Numbered from the stretch's first letter, positions 46,928 to 58,666 are shown. The stretch is 64,000 nucleotides of DNA from Gamsiella multidivaricata (GCF_025024155.1 NW_026251717.1:62001-126000); one strand, 5' to 3'. Notes: generated by a model from the sequence alone, not told the origin. Program-made: numbers and translations.

Positions 46928-49859
46928 AAAATGAATAAAGATATGAACAAGTAAAAATGAACATGCACTTATGTCGTAACATCAAGAGATATCATGCTCA
47001 ACGTGCGTCTATCTCAAGCTATGTGGGTACCAATCTAGCTGCGTGAACTCGCATATGAGGGACCCGATCTAGCAACCTTGAACTACAGCATTGATGTTCG
47101 CCAGCCTATAGCCCATAGGAAGAGCGCATCTGAAGCTGCTTCTGTTGTCCATGTGCCCAATATTCAACTCGCAAGCACCTACCACTGGTTTAACGCATCC
47201 TTGTTTTATGGCTCTCTCGAGCGGAGATGCCTCCGAATTGTCGCATTTACCAACAACGGTTTCGACCCATCTCAACTAGCGCTGACGTTTTGCCGGTCAA
47301 GTCCCTCATTGCTTCCTCGGAGTCCACTTCTGAACTAGTGGTCAAGAAGTCCGGCGTCGAGTGGGGTGAAAGAGATGGGTTTGTTATCCAATAGCTCCAA
47401 ATGGAACAGCCTGTCTATTTCTGTGCCGATCTTGGTTGGAAAACGATATGCGAAAAAAATAAAACTATCATTAGATATCAACATAGCAATAGGTTGAAGC
47501 AGATACTGATGAAGCTTGCTACCCTATACAGCAAGAGCCAAAATGTCATAGCTCAGGAACATCCTTGACGAGCATGCTCATCAAATGAAACATCCCGCTC
47601 CAAAGCCGGCGAAACAACGAAATGCAGCCTCGAAGGACGTATTGAGGTTGCGATCTGATTGAGTTTTGCGAGACGCTCCATCTTCCATCCAGCTTCCACG
47701 CTGCTTTTCGTCCAATAATGATTGAGGCTCAGACACGTGCCCCGCATCTAGAGTCTTCGCGGTCGGCTTTGTGGTTTGTGGTAACAGACACAGCTGCTAA
47801 ACCGCGCGGAATGCAATGTGAGCATGTCAACAAATCAAAAAACTGTTAAACAGATGCCGTTACTCAGATTATCATCTTACCTTTGGTTAGCGCCTCGAGT
47901 ATTGATTTCCTCGACTGCCTTTTAGTATCATATTCCAAGGAGGACAGTCATTGAAGACAATAAAGTGTCGGTGAAACACAAGGAACCTTGCCATCGACGA
48001 CACGATCCATACCACTCACAATTTCGATGTAGGGCCGCCGCGCGCAAGGTCCACACAAATTAAATGCCATCTGAAGACGATCCTGCTCTTCTCTTGCGCG
48101 CGCAGTTGTAGTTCTCTAACATTCTTTGAGATGATGATGCTGGCACGACGGACAGTGTCGTATCCTGTCCTTATGCCTGAAGATACATAGAAACCGTCGT
48201 TGTGATTTTGACAATCAAACAAACACTTGGTTTCTTTCAACGAATAATGTGCAGCTGTAGTATGTCTTTACGCCTCGAACGATGTCGGAGGCATAGCAGA
48301 CAGGGCGGGTTTTGCGTAAGAACTCCCCTTAGAACGCGTCGGAAACGCGCCTGGACCGTGGCTGTGATGGTTTTATTCGTATAAATCATGTGACATAATG
48401 ACTTTTAGACCCTCCGAGCAAGTTGCAGCGCTGCAAGCTCACCCAGCAACGCATTTTCTCTTTTGTTTTTGTATGCTTTATTCTCATTTATCTGCTAAGA
48501 AGAAGAAGCCGCTATATCCACCGCGGGTAATGCTGGTGCCAGCCCATTGTCCACCCTAAGAAGCGAAAAAAATAATAGAAAATAGTAGTTGCCCGGCAAT
48601 GTACGTAATACGCAATGTACCAGAAAGTGTGCGCACCATAGGGATACCAATGCACCGAATGCTCAGGAGGCGCCAAAGTGAGTCTATTGACGACACATAA
48701 TCGCCTTGATCCAAAAGCGGAGAGGGGAAAATGTTAAGTCGCGTTCTGAATGTTTGCCACTAAAATTGAGGGTGACGTACCAAAAATGTTCAACTCTATA
48801 TGCCCAAGGCCCCGAAGATTGACCCTCGCTTCATTACTGATTCATTCACCAAAAGGTACGTCTGGACAACGATCATTTCTTCAACAACCGCAATAAGATC
48901 AGCACAACGGGATGATGATTACAAACACTTCAAGTAATCCGAGTTCAGCTCAGGTTGGGGTTACAGCCTCATAAATACAAAAAATACAGCACTGCAGCAG
49001 GCATGAGAGTGTTTCAAAGCGATGAATGCGGATAGGTACTCATGGAAGGTTCTTCAGAAAGAGGGTTCGCGTCCATGATACGACGTTCAATGCACATCCC
49101 CTCGGGTTCATCCGTGACATTTCCCCGGCCACGGTAGTATTTGGGCGTTGGCCGACTCCTCTTCGATTGTCCCCGTATTCATACTCGCTTAGAATGGATG
49201 CAAGTCCTTTTTTCGCTGTGGTTTGGTACGGATCGAGGCCATCTAGTTTTGTGTTCTGGTTTCCAACATCACAACCAAGCAGATGGATTGAGGAGTCAGC
49301 GTGGGATATGGAGGATTGTCCTGTGGATGGTTTTGAGTCAACGGCGCGCCTCATTCATGACTCCTTTCATAATATTGAGACTCTCCATCGCCATATGCTT
49401 CCGCTCTTCTCGCTTGCTAACGCAGTTGCTTGCGTTTTTGTTTAGCCTGGATTGTACCTTGACTTTAATAGGCACACGAATGAATCCCTTTCCTTTGCCC
49501 CTTTCCAATTGCTTGTCCTGCCAATGCTCCTTGACTGACCCTGGCCACTTCATTTTGATGCCTAGAAGAGCCTACTAGTCCCTGCTGAGGCACTATCGCA
49601 CCACGGATTCGCGGTTTGACCGAAGAGGCGCCAGGGCGGACAGGAAAACACCTGGACTACAGGGATAGTGGTCTCGTCAATAAGTCGCGATATTATAGAT
49701 TTTAAAATAGTCCTGTCATGTCAAAAATATATGGTGGCATTTATTGACAAGAACTTTAGAACTTTATGTCGCCACCAATGTCTTAAAAAGACCTTCAGAT
49801 CGCGTCTTGAGGCATGCTTCCTACACTTCATCATTTCTGATCCAATCCTCATCAACACC
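46928..49859. other. No confident gene
   Basis: Many short frames. On the minus strand, 49338-49553 and 49040-49354 overlap by one frame step and read like basic coding sequence (PIKVKVQSRLNKNA), perhaps a broken gene, but the opposite strand is also open (49026-49445) and neither is recognised. Minus frames at 47553-47747 and 48016-48240 are also unassigned. Confidence 0.4.
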
Positions 49860-51212
49860 ATGTCGTCTGCCCAACAATGCCGACAGAGGGAGCAAAACTC
49901 TCTGGCGTGCACGTCGATCCTCGACAATGACCTCTACAAGTTCACCATGCAACAGGCCGTGCGCCAACACTACCCTAACACGCCCTGCGACTATCTTTTC
50001 ACGAACCGATCCCCAGACCTCGCCAAGCTGCCGCATAAGGCACTTCCATGGTTGAAGGAAAAGATCCACGACATGGCCGCCCTTCACCTGACGCCAGACG
50101 AGCGTTTGTTTCTGGAGGCTAAGTGCCCGTATCTGACAAAGGATTATCTCGACTGGTTGCAGAATGAGTTCAGATTTAAACCGGAGGAGCAGGTTCAGAT
50201 CAAGTTCGCGGCAGTAGCAGCAGCAACAGGAGCAGGAACAGAAGCAGAGAAATCAATTGACACTAGCGAACATGGGTCAGAGTTGGTCAGGATCATGATT
50301 ACGGGCAAGTGGGACGAGGTGATCCTGTACGAGGTACCGATCTTGGCGCTCGTCTCCGAGGCGTACTTCCGGTTCGGTGACCAGGACTGGAGCTACGATG
50401 GGCAGTTCGAGGCAGCACAGACAAAGGCCAGGCGATTGGTTCATGCAGGAGCCAAATTTGCAGAGTTTGGAACCAGGCGTCGACGGGACTATGAGACGCA
50501 GCGGATCGTGCTCGAAGGACTTATCGCCGGATCGCCGTCACCTGCAGAGGCTGTCAAGACCCAGCCGGGGCAAGGGTTCTTGACCGGCACGAGTAACCTG
50601 CATTTTGCGCATGTGATGAACCTAGTACCGATTGGGACAATGGCGCATGAGTGGTATATGGGCACGGCCGCGATCCTGCGGGATGCCAGCCAGGCGAATA
50701 AGGTGGCGCTCGAGCGATGGTCAAGGACCTACCCAGGCCAAGTGCTCGGAATTGCATTAACAGATACGTTCACAACGGCTGCGTTCCTGAAGGCGTTTAA
50801 GGGCAAGATCGCGAAGGAGTGGTCAGGCGTGCGACATGATTCCGGGGATCCATTTGAGTTTATGGATCGCATTATCCAGCATTACGATCAGGATCCGATG
50901 GTGGGACCCGAAATGCGCAAGATGAAGAGGATTGTGTTTTCGGATGGGCTGAATACAGAGAAAGCGATCCAGTTGCAGGAAGCAGCAGATGCGAAGGGGA
51001 TTCAGGTGTCGTTCGGGATCGGGACGCATTTTACGAATGATTATCAGTGTCTGGAGGGGGCAAAGGGGACAAGCAATGCGATGAATATCGTGATCAAGTT
51101 GTATTCGTGTGCGGGCAAGGAGTGTGTCAAGCTGAGTGATGACCATGGCAAAGAGAGTGGAAGCGATGAGGCTGTGTCGGAGGTGAAGCGACAGATCGGC
51201 ACGCTTTTGTAG
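49860..51212 (+). CDS. NPT1: Nicotinate phosphoribosyltransferase
   Basis: Converts nicotinate, PRPP and ATP to nicotinate mononucleotide, the first step of the Preiss-Handler NAD salvage pathway. A 450-aa single-exon protein, the usual size. Conserved signatures: SILDNDLYKFTM near residue 20, FTNRSP, the FAEFGTRRRRD substrate loop, TGTSNLHFA, the active-site histidine His263 in IGTMAHEW, LGIALTDTF, VRHDSGDP and FSDGLNTEK, then FGIGTHFTND. ATG 49860 is chosen because the conserved sequence starts there; the frame is open further upstream but that extension is not conserved-looking. GC content is clearly higher than in neighbouring transposon-rich sequence. The gene looks intact and is likely constitutive. 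Confidence 0.97.
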   Translation: MSSAQQCRQREQNSLACTSILDNDLYKFTMQQAVRQHYPNTPCDYLFTNRSPDLAKLPHKALPWLKEKIHDMAALHLTPDERLFLEAKCPYLTKDYLDWLQNEFRFKPEEQVQIKFAAVAAATGAGTEAEKSIDTSEHGSELVRIMITGKWDEVILYEVPILALVSEAYFRFGDQDWSYDGQFEAAQTKARRLVHAGAKFAEFGTRRRRDYETQRIVLEGLIAGSPSPAEAVKTQPGQGFLTGTSNLHFAHVMNLVPIGTMAHEWYMGTAAILRDASQANKVALERWSRTYPGQVLGIALTDTFTTAAFLKAFKGKIAKEWSGVRHDSGDPFEFMDRIIQHYDQDPMVGPEMRKMKRIVFSDGLNTEKAIQLQEAADAKGIQVSFGIGTHFTNDYQCLEGAKGTSNAMNIVIKLYSCAGKECVKLSDDHGKESGSDEAVSEVKRQIGTLL

Positions 51213-51732
51213 CGCAGAAAGCAAGTAAACACTTACTCATGAGTTTCATTTCAGTCCATAGTTGGTGCAGGGAAAAGCTGCTGATTTGTATTGTGGATTT
51301 CTCCGAATAGAGATTAGCACAGGAGCATTCACCTGCTGGTTGCCTTGCTTCTTGCGGTACTTTCTCTGCGACTATCTCAAATATCTGTCAGATCTACCGA
51401 CAACTTCGTGCTGCTATGCGTCTGCTCGATTCTCTTGAATCGATTGTGAGCCAGGTGTAAAGTGTGCTGAGACCCAGAGACGTGTTCAGATATAAATACT
51501 ACTTCACTACAGTCTCATTAGCATGCCATTAAAGCGGAAAAAAAAAAAAAAAAAAAAAAAGAGCCAGCACACGCGTGTGAGGAGCCTCACAACACCAAAA
51601 TATCAAAGAGAAGACGAGGAGATGGCAAGGCGAGGAAGAGAAGGGCGGAGATGGAACAGTATGCTCTAGCTTTTCGTTTCAGCAGCAACCAGCTCGCCAT
51701 TCTGGTTGAGTTCATGCAAGCTCCATCCAACT
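51213..51732. other. Intergenic with poly(A) run
   Basis: 3' flank of the NPT1 gene. An A run of about 22 bp ends at 51560. Nothing else seen. Confidence 0.5.
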
Positions 51733-53935
51733 TCACGACACTCTACAATCATGGCAAGTCAAAAGGCATGGCATCAGAGAAATTTGGATTTCGGACCCAT
51801 CTCCATTTTGACATATTTTAATGGAGCTATAATACTCCCCTTGGAGGCCATCCTCGGCCAGACAAATTTCAACGCCATTATCGCCTATGCCTATGTAGCC
51901 GTCATGGATATTGCCGCCGTTGTTCTCTAGGTTATCCGTTGATGATGAATCTATAATGAAAAGGTTGCTATTATCATAGGGATCAGCAGCGTTGATCACC
52001 TCAAGGGCTCCTGTCCATGCTTCTTCTCCCACAAGATCCTCATTCAGCATTGCCTCTTCATGGTCCTCCTCCTCCTCAGGCCCTTTCACTAAAGGCGTTA
52101 CTGTCGTGGAGGCTTGCGCTGGTTTATTACCGACTGATCTCGTCCGATTCTGACACTAGCTTTCTACGCAGAGACAAAGGTACTAGGAGGTATGCCTACA
52201 AAGCGTCTATCAAGCATCGTCTTGAGATTCAGGCGTGACAGGTCCCCTGTGGTTTGGCTGGCGACCATTTGCTTGACGACTGCCCAGATTTTCTCAATTG
52301 GCTGGAGCTCGCAATGTTAAGGAGGGATTTTGTATATAAGGCGGCCATCATTGTCAACTGCAATGTCATAAATGGTATAGCTGGATCGATCGGGGAGGTC
52401 TTTGATGTGCTGCAACATTTCCACTTTAGTTGGTACTCCGTTTGGTCGTGTAGTCGCTGGCAGTTCATGGCCCCTGTCCTGAACCCATTTGATCATACCA
52501 TCCACCTTGGTGGATCTGGCAGGCTTTTTGCTGATTTTGCGGAAGTGGTAGTGAATATTGCGAAGACCATATCCCATTTGTTCAAGGTTGATGTATAGCT
52601 GCCTGAAGATGCTTTCAAATAAATATGCCAAGAAGTTGTCATGATAATCGCGATTGTCAGCAATGATGTTGGAATCGCGGATCTCCTTTGAGATATTGCG
52701 CTACAGCGCAGAGTCGTACTGCTTCTTGCCTTCTTTCGGTTTCGTCGCAAGGCGGGATTTCCCGATCGCAGGCCAGATGTATACACTGTCCTGCACAAAA
52801 TCGGGCCTGCAGCTTTCGTTTGTTCTTGTTCCATGATACAGCTAATGTGGCGAATATGACAAGAAGCGGTTCCCGACCTGGTTCCGAAACGATGCCACCC
52901 TTCTTAGGACCCCATCGGTTTGCCGCAGCCTGATCGAGATGACAATATGACTCGTCCAAAAAACACCTCGAGACGATGTGGTCTGATCTTATCACCTTTG
53001 TTAATCTGGTTCTTCAAGCGGCGTTCAAGATAGCCGAGTCGATAGGTAACATTTTCCTTTTCCTCAGTACAGCCCTGGCTTGTGGAGGCCGCATGTAATC
53101 GATCGTGCAGACCTCTCGATGTTGTATTCTGCCCTCAGTTCGTTCGAAATACGGCTAGCTGAGTTGGGAATGCCCTTTTTGTTGGATTGAGTGATGATGT
53201 CGCGAATCTTGGTGGCAAAGTTCTCGTCCAGTCCATCTATAGATCGTCCCGATCGGTCAGTCTTCTCTCTGTTGTCAATGGTCCCACTTTCTGCGAAATC
53301 CGCTACCTTTCTGCAGGTGCGCTCTCCTGCACCAGTCAGAGCCGACAGCTGATGCGATAGTCCCCTCCCAAGAGGTTTCATCCAGTCTCGAACGGTGGGA
53401 GGAGTGTCAGTTGAGGTCAGCTTCTTGAAGACATGTGCCAGGAATCGGTATTCAGAGGGTGCGTAGACTGAACTGCCATGGTTGAACGTATCAATGCCAA
53501 TGCTGGCGTCGGCAGGAGACTCCACGCTCCAAAACGGGTTGCTCTCTTGACCGGATTGACTGCAGGGGGATTGCTGTCATTTTTTAGAGGCGGCCTCTCT
53601 GGGCTAGGTACAGGAACTGGTGAAGAAGTGGTACCAGCCTTGTTGCACTTAGGGATGACTTTAGTGGAAGTACCGGCGTAACGAAGTGGAGAATTGGCTG
53701 GGATCTGTCACCCGTAGCGGATGGGGGAGCTGTTGAGCGATGTTGTGCTGCGATGGGGGGAGTCGCCAAAGTCCAGCGTTTTCAGGCTAGGGGAGAGTGA
53801 AACAAGTCGCGCGCCTCTCCTGGGCGAAATATTTAGAAGCTGGGTCCTGGTGGGCGTGGTCTTTGTAGGCGTGACGACTGACTCCTCAGGAACAAGAGAT
53901 CCAGCAGGAGCAGACACGTCTTTCCGTCCAGACAT
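51733..53935 (-). pseudogene. Tc1/IS630-like DDE transposase, disrupted
   Basis: A transposase read from ATG 53935 in several frames. The N-terminal tail is rich in Thr/Ser/Pro (TPTKTTPTRTQ). A helix-turn-helix region follows at 53064-53525, then FLDESYCHLDQ (first catalytic aspartate), DYHDNF, a segment KPARSTKVD with TRPNGVPTKVE, and CELQPIEKIWAVVK (the catalytic glutamate). In relatives the second catalytic aspartate lies just before a YH pair; here NIH runs straight into YHFRKIS, as if a few codons including it were lost. That reading is inferred. There are several frameshifts and stops, including a stop near 53708. The acidic frame 51733-52089 (EEEEDHEEA) may be the C-terminal tail. Confidence 0.75.
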
Positions 53936-54449
53936 AGGTTACGCGTTTTAGAAACCATTTAGGAATTGGGGGGGAGATGATGGTGATGGAGTTCGTGATG
54001 AGGCAGTTGCGCACACTTTTTTCTTTCTCTCTCAGCCCCTTATTCCTTATCCCATATATGGGACGAATTTTAATAAGAGAATGCACTTTTTTGCAATTGT
54101 GTAAAATACTATTATGATTGCCACCCCCTCTTTCTAGGCATATATTGACACCTGGTCCCTGGTGCATCTAGATATGTAACTTGTTTGGCATTTGCTTGGA
54201 ATTAGTATTAAGGAAGGAGCCGAAATGGGATCACCCTCATTGAGAATGCCACATATTTTTTAAAATAAAAATTTCAATTCATCAGGGAGGTGACCCGTCT
54301 AAAAGGCATGCCATCCCGTATTTTCAAGCAATACCATTTCTCCACTCAATTGTGAGGGTCACACATGCATGCCGAGGGCGCAACGGAAGCCACGGGCACA
54401 TTGCAAGAGGAGCATCATCATCAACAGACTCATTGCGACTATCTATTCA
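53936..54449. other. Intergenic, nothing recognised
   Basis: AT-rich sequence with no recognised coding or repeat. Confidence 0.45.
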
Positions 54450-54755
54450 ATGGAGAACCCGTTTATTACCCCTGGTGCTATGCCTACTGGCGTTGGTACT
54501 GACACTGACCAAGACACCAGCCCTGTGGGGTCCCCAACTGACTTCCTGTCCGTGCCAAGTGACGACCCTTTACAATATCTCAGTGATGTCGCGTCTCCTT
54601 CTAGTGATATTGAGTCCCCTCCAAGCGGAGCTGTTGCCGCAAACAGCTCGCCCAACAGCTTGCCACTTCGAGTTATAGCTGCATCTCCCGACAGGTACCT
54701 GCACCTTCGCCTCAATGGAACTCCTACTCGCTCGCCACGACGTCGCGAAGAGTGA
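54450..54755 (+). CDS. Ser/Pro-rich ORF, 101 aa
   Basis: An open frame with an ATG, low in complexity and rich in Ser, Pro and Asp (PSSDIESPPSG), ending SPRRREE. It resembles the disordered N-terminal tails of the transposases nearby more than a stand-alone protein. Not recognised. Downstream to 55412 I see nothing else except short frames. Confidence 0.3.
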   Translation: MENPFITPGAMPTGVGTDTDQDTSPVGSPTDFLSVPSDDPLQYLSDVASPSSDIESPPSGAVAANSSPNSLPLRVIAASPDRYLHLRLNGTPTRSPRRREE

Positions 54756-55412
54756 CCTCTACTAGGGACAGTAAGCAGCCTCATACCTCCATACCTCATA
54801 CGTCCCAATACGGAAATCATTCAATCAATTTGAAAAAATATATGGCGCGTTACTTATTGTCGAGGACTCTAATTAACAATCCAGTTGTCTAGGATAAATG
54901 ATTACCTTCATTCTTGTTGCTATCATGCTATCCTCCAGGGAGACTACAGTCTAGAAGCCTATGGCGCCATGATTTTCTCGTAGGCTCCCTCCTGATACGA
55001 AATACATTATCTTGCAGCAACTGCAGTTTTTCGCTGCCCCAGTCTAGGTGGTTTATGAGAACAGTGATCAATCACTGTTAGATACGAATGAAATAATCGA
55101 TAATCAGTGTGGACACTGCAGTTTCCATAACATAGTGCATGAATATACAAACATTTTGGACGTAGACTTTGGAGTCTTAAAAGAAATATCATTCCTCACA
55201 TCCTTGACCCCACTTCTTCCCTCATCCACTCCCTTATCAGCTCTCAAGCACTGTCGCATATTCTCAACGTGAGTCTTGAATGCTTCTGCGAATGGATACG
55301 TGCACCAAACTCGATCTTCATTAGCTGTCTACTTTGACTTGGCCTTTATTGTAGCAGATGGGAGTCACTGGGCTACCCAAAGCTACAAAAGACACCAAAG
55401 GAACGCTGGCTT

Positions 55413-55913
55413 ATGATCTGCAGGGCAAGAAAGTTCATGTCGATGTCTTACATAAGTCTGTACTTCGGATTCTTGCAAACAAAGACCTTCAAAGCGACGT
55501 GTAACAGAGTCGCCAAGGAAACGAGAGCTGAGGCAACGGCTACGACAACTACCAGCGCATCAGCGGCTTCTATCCTAACAGCAACGGCGACTTTTCTCGC
55601 AGTGCCCACAGCCCCCGCAGTTCCCACAGCCTCAGCAGCGCAAGACGCGCCTTCTGTTGCAGACGGCAGCACTAGCAGGAGAAGCGGGATCAAGAAGCGC
55701 GCCCTGAGTTTCTCCGAGGCTCCATCCAAGCGAGGAAAGGCTTGCTCTAGTTATACGAGCGAGGTACAGGCTGCCGGAGTGCAACATCCTGCACTGTTCA
55801 TTAGCCCTAATGGACGATTGACACCAGACCGACCTGGAACAACAGAGCAGGTAATTAAATGTGCCAATGGTTTCGTATCAGCTTACGCAGCATACAGTGC
55901 TGTTCAAAACTGA
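55413..55913 (+). pseudogene. Ala/Thr-rich ORF cut by a TA-flanked element
   Basis: An open frame with Ala/Thr/Ser runs (VPTAPAVPTASAAQ) and a basic patch (SRRSGIKKRA). Its last codons lie in the terminal repeat of the element that starts at 55895, so the natural C-terminus is missing. No family is recognised; it may be a host gene fragment or the N-terminal exon of a transposase. Confidence 0.3.
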
Positions 55914-56108
55914 GCCAATGTTTTGCAAATTTTTACTCGGAGAGCTGATACTCACAAACTAGCGATCGGATTACCTTGAGACTTTGTAAAAGTGTTCTTT
56001 GGCCATTGTAGAAGACGTTTATAAAAGATGAAGTCGGTACCAGCAACCGTTATAAAGTATAGTCGTTGGTAGAGGCCACATCATTGGCTCAGTTTTGAAC
56101 CATACTCG
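55895..56108 (+). mobile_element. TA-flanked Tc1/mariner-type terminal element
   Basis: Starts CAGTGCTGTTCAAAACTGAG and ends as the inverse, CTCAGTTTTGAACCATACTCG, with TA on both sides (55893-55894, 56109-56110): 214 bp with about 26-bp inverted ends. Its right ~150 bp is repeated in reverse at 57481-57640. It can be read as a small MITE, or as the left long inverted repeat of the Tc1-like element that follows. Confidence 0.75.
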
Positions 56109-56212
56109 TAAAAAAATACTAAACGTAGTGTTATAAATATTTTTACATAAACAATGGATCGCTTTCTTTTGCAAATAGTTACATCTTACCACGGTACATC
56201 ACTCTGCCAAAA

Positions 56213-57447
56213 ATGAGGCCGATCCCTCCACTCAAGGTCAAGGAAGCTATAAGCCTGATGATGGATAATGTTTCGACTCGGGAAACCGCTCGTCGACTCG
56301 ATATTTCGCAAAGAGCAGTCGCAAGGATCTATTCCGCCAATAAGGAAAAGATGCCGATCAACAAGGGAGGCCGTCCAAGAAAGATTGGCAAGGAAACTAT
56401 CGAGTTTCTCAAGCTAAACCTGAAGAGAGGAATTTTCCGGAGCGCTGTGGTGTGGTAAACCCACACGGAGTATAGACGGGGTATCCAGGTACAAGGGACG
56501 GACACAACACCTGATATGACACGATGGGAGGAATAGGTACAGGACACTCATACGATCATACCAGGCACGTGCTGCACGTGCAGTTACAGGATGTGCAAGT
56601 AGAAGGACATGCAATTAGACAAGAGTCAATAGGGTTTGCATTTATAGAAATTTTCTTTGGTCAATAAATATCACAGAACGACAGGACCAAATGGTTCCTG
56701 GTCTGTTTCCTCACTATACTTTGCTCAACACTTGCCCCCGCACGACACTTCAAGTCGCTCCACGCATCCCTGTCCCAACACACTGTACCCTTCGATCGGT
56801 ATACTCTGCCACAGCTGGCCTTCATAGCATATCGCCCAGCAAGAGTAGAGACGGGACCCGTGCGTCTGAACTGCTGCACCTCTAGTGCCCCCCCCCCCCC
56901 CCCCCCCCCCCAAGTGTTCCTGCGAGTCCGCTCACATTACCTGCCTGCCCCACGACAGGTAATGATCATGGTCTCATAACGAACAAGAGCGGAGGATCAA
57001 GAACAGTACCCCTCGATGCCGACGTCTGGACACAGGAGTCAAGACAGAGTCCCTTTGACCTTGCAGATCCCTAACCCGAGTGTGTTGTCGCCTTTATTAT
57101 TCTTGTAAATAGTTTTGCTGTCTTTATTATCCTCATCGTTGAAAGATCTCTTACCAGTGCCCCCACATCTGGAGCTTTATTCATACACCGTAAGATAATT
57201 ATTATGTAGAGACTTCGTAAAGCAGAAGAGACTTTTATTGAGCAACATATTCACAGCTAGTACTTTTACCTGATATAGAGCCACTACACCACACCGGGAA
57301 CCACCGAAAAGTTGCAAAGAGCTATGGGAGCGCATCTCGAAGGAATGGTACAACATTCCTAAGGAGTACTGCCAAAACCTTATCAGCAGCATGCCCAGAC
57401 GGCTTTGTGCCCTTCATAGGGCTAAGGGAAAGCGCACCAAGTACTGA
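56213..57447 (+). pseudogene. Tc1-like transposase, internally deleted
   Basis: The N-terminus (56213-56440) is a helix-turn-helix: STRETARRLDISQRAVARI followed by NKGGRPRKI, as in Tc1/mariner transposases. The C-terminus (about 57313-57447) reads KELWERISKEWYNIPKEYC then SMPRRL and ends AKGKRTKY, the usual Tc1 tail. The catalytic core between them is missing, replaced by ~870 bp of unrelated sequence that includes a run of 24 C at 56888-56911. Inverted repeats at 55958-56108 and 57481-57640 flank it. Transposition function is lost. Confidence 0.75.
56888..56911. repeat. Homopolymer of 24 C
   Basis: Uninterrupted C24 inside the deleted Tc1-like element. Confidence 0.95.
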
Positions 57448-57480
57448 AAAAGATGGGTTTTTAATAAAAATGGAAATTTT

Positions 57481-57640
57481 GTGGGTATGGTTCAAAACTG
57501 AGCCAATCATGTGGCCTCTACCGACGACTATAACTTTACAATGGCTACTGGTAACGACTTCATCTTTTATAAACGTCTTCTACAATGGCCAAAGAACATT
57601 CCTACAAAGTTCCAAGGTAATCGGATCACTTGTTTATTGG
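57481..57640 (-). repeat. Right long inverted repeat of Tc1-like element
   Basis: About 150 bp matching 55958-56108 in reverse, directly after the Tc1 C-terminus. Its outer end lacks the CAGTG tip and is replaced by LTR3 material. Confidence 0.75.
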
Positions 57641-57649
57641 TGTCGTAGG

Positions 57650-57735
57650 ACTGAGGAACTAATCTTGGAGGGGAACACACTCCACCTTATATAGAAAAAT
57701 AAAGATAAAAAGGATGTGTCTAGACTCTTATCAAG
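57650..57735 (-). mobile_element. LTR3-like fragment, copy 2
   Basis: Matches 19043-19125 in reverse, including TATATAAG and GGAGTGTGTTCCCCTCCAAG. Ends are not defined. Confidence 0.55.
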
Positions 57736-57878
57736 TGATGAATACTTGAGCGTCAGCTCAAGTATCTGGTTGTTAATAAAGGGATCTAGATGTGTAGAGA
57801 CGGGCCTCGGCCATAGCAGTGCGCGTAGAAGACGCGTTGTTTAGGGATATGGAATCGTAGAAAACATAAAGGTTAATT

Positions 57879-58557
57879 CTAGCGAATGAGAAAGGTCGCA
57901 AACAGAGAGAGCAATGTGGGCAAGGTTCGCCTGGTCCACAAAAAGCAGTCACTTTTGTTAACACGGAGCTCCATAAGGATAGCGCGCTCATGGTCTGATG
58001 GTTTAAATTCGTTGGTGAAGGCAGTTTTGAACTCCTCCCATGGTGTGTCGTCGGTGAGGGTAGACATACGGTACTAGGTAAGAGCAGTACCCCGCAGGTG
58101 GTCAGCAGCGGCGGAGGTCTACTCCATCGGGGTGAGCTTGGTACATCTGCAGTATCGCTCGAGCTCCTCCAACCAGTCGCGCGTGGCCAGAGCGTCGCGG
58201 CCGCCATGGAAGAGCTGTGGTTTGAGGGGTTTGCAGGCAGAAACGGAGCGAGATGAGTCTTGGATGACCGATTGGATTTGGTGGTAGGCGCGCTGCCTGT
58301 CAACGGCATTCGAAAGGTTTAGGCTGCTAAGGCCGTTGATGCAAATAGTCAGGAGTCGGAGGGGTTCTAGGGTGGAATCAGAGGTTTATTCGATGATTGA
58401 TTACTGTCTAATCCTACGTTTGAAGGGCTCTTATATACTAGACACAGTTGTGTTGGAATGCTCTAGAAACTAGGCGCAGCATGGTTATGACCATGACATC
58501 ATTCTCGAATAAACAGTTGTACCTGTTGCAGTTGACAAGGAAATCGATGGAGTCCAT
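57879..58557 (-). pseudogene. Ty3/gypsy-like gag, interrupted by LTR1 copy C
   Basis: ATG 58557 opens with DSIDFLVN; the solo LTR at 58340-58530 interrupts after nine codons, and the frame resumes (NGLSSLNLS). Further on, LFHGGRDALATRDWLEELER then DDTPWEEFKTAFTNEF and ILMELRVN are the capsid-type helices typical of Ty3/gypsy Gag. Two stops lie near 58125 and 58080. It lies on the same strand behind the 5' LTR at 58667-59636 and a primer-binding-like site, so it belongs to that element. No zinc knuckle or pol remains; sequence after about 57880 is unrelated. Confidence 0.8.
58340..58530 (-). mobile_element. 191-bp solo LTR (family LTR1, copy C)
   Basis: Starts TGCAACAGG and ends CTATTTGCA on the minus strand, with AGTATATAAG and CGAATAAAC inside. 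It is flanked by GTTGA on both sides (58335-58339 and 58531-58535). Removing it restores the gag frame. It is more diverged from copies A and B than they are from each other. Confidence 0.9.
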
Positions 58558-58584
58558 GATGCTGGTTCGAGTGGTAGGTAGTGA

Positions 58585-58640
58585 GGTGTCTGGGGGTGTC
58601 TGGGGTGTCTGGGGTGTCTGGGGTCTGAGATATCTGGGGT
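58585..58640. repeat. Ten-base tandem repeat in gypsy leader
   Basis: Four to five copies of a GGTGTCTGGG-type unit between the primer-binding-like site and the gag start. Confidence 0.8.
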
Positions 58641-58649
58641 GGGTCGAAA

Positions 58650-58666
58650 GGTACCTTTGCTACCAA
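58650..58666 (-). other. Putative primer-binding site
   Basis: TTGGTAGCAAAGGTACC follows the LTR end directly; TGG at the first or second base after a 5' LTR is where a tRNA primer would pair. Confidence 0.6.

Noticed and set aside
49040..49553. Minus-strand basic protein upstream of NPT1
   Set aside because: Two overlapping frames are needed, the opposite strand is equally open, and no family is recognised.
53478..53951. Plus-strand frames with GLTAGGLLSFFRGG and similar
   Set aside because: Opposite-strand shadows of the Ser/Thr/Pro-rich transposase N-terminus.
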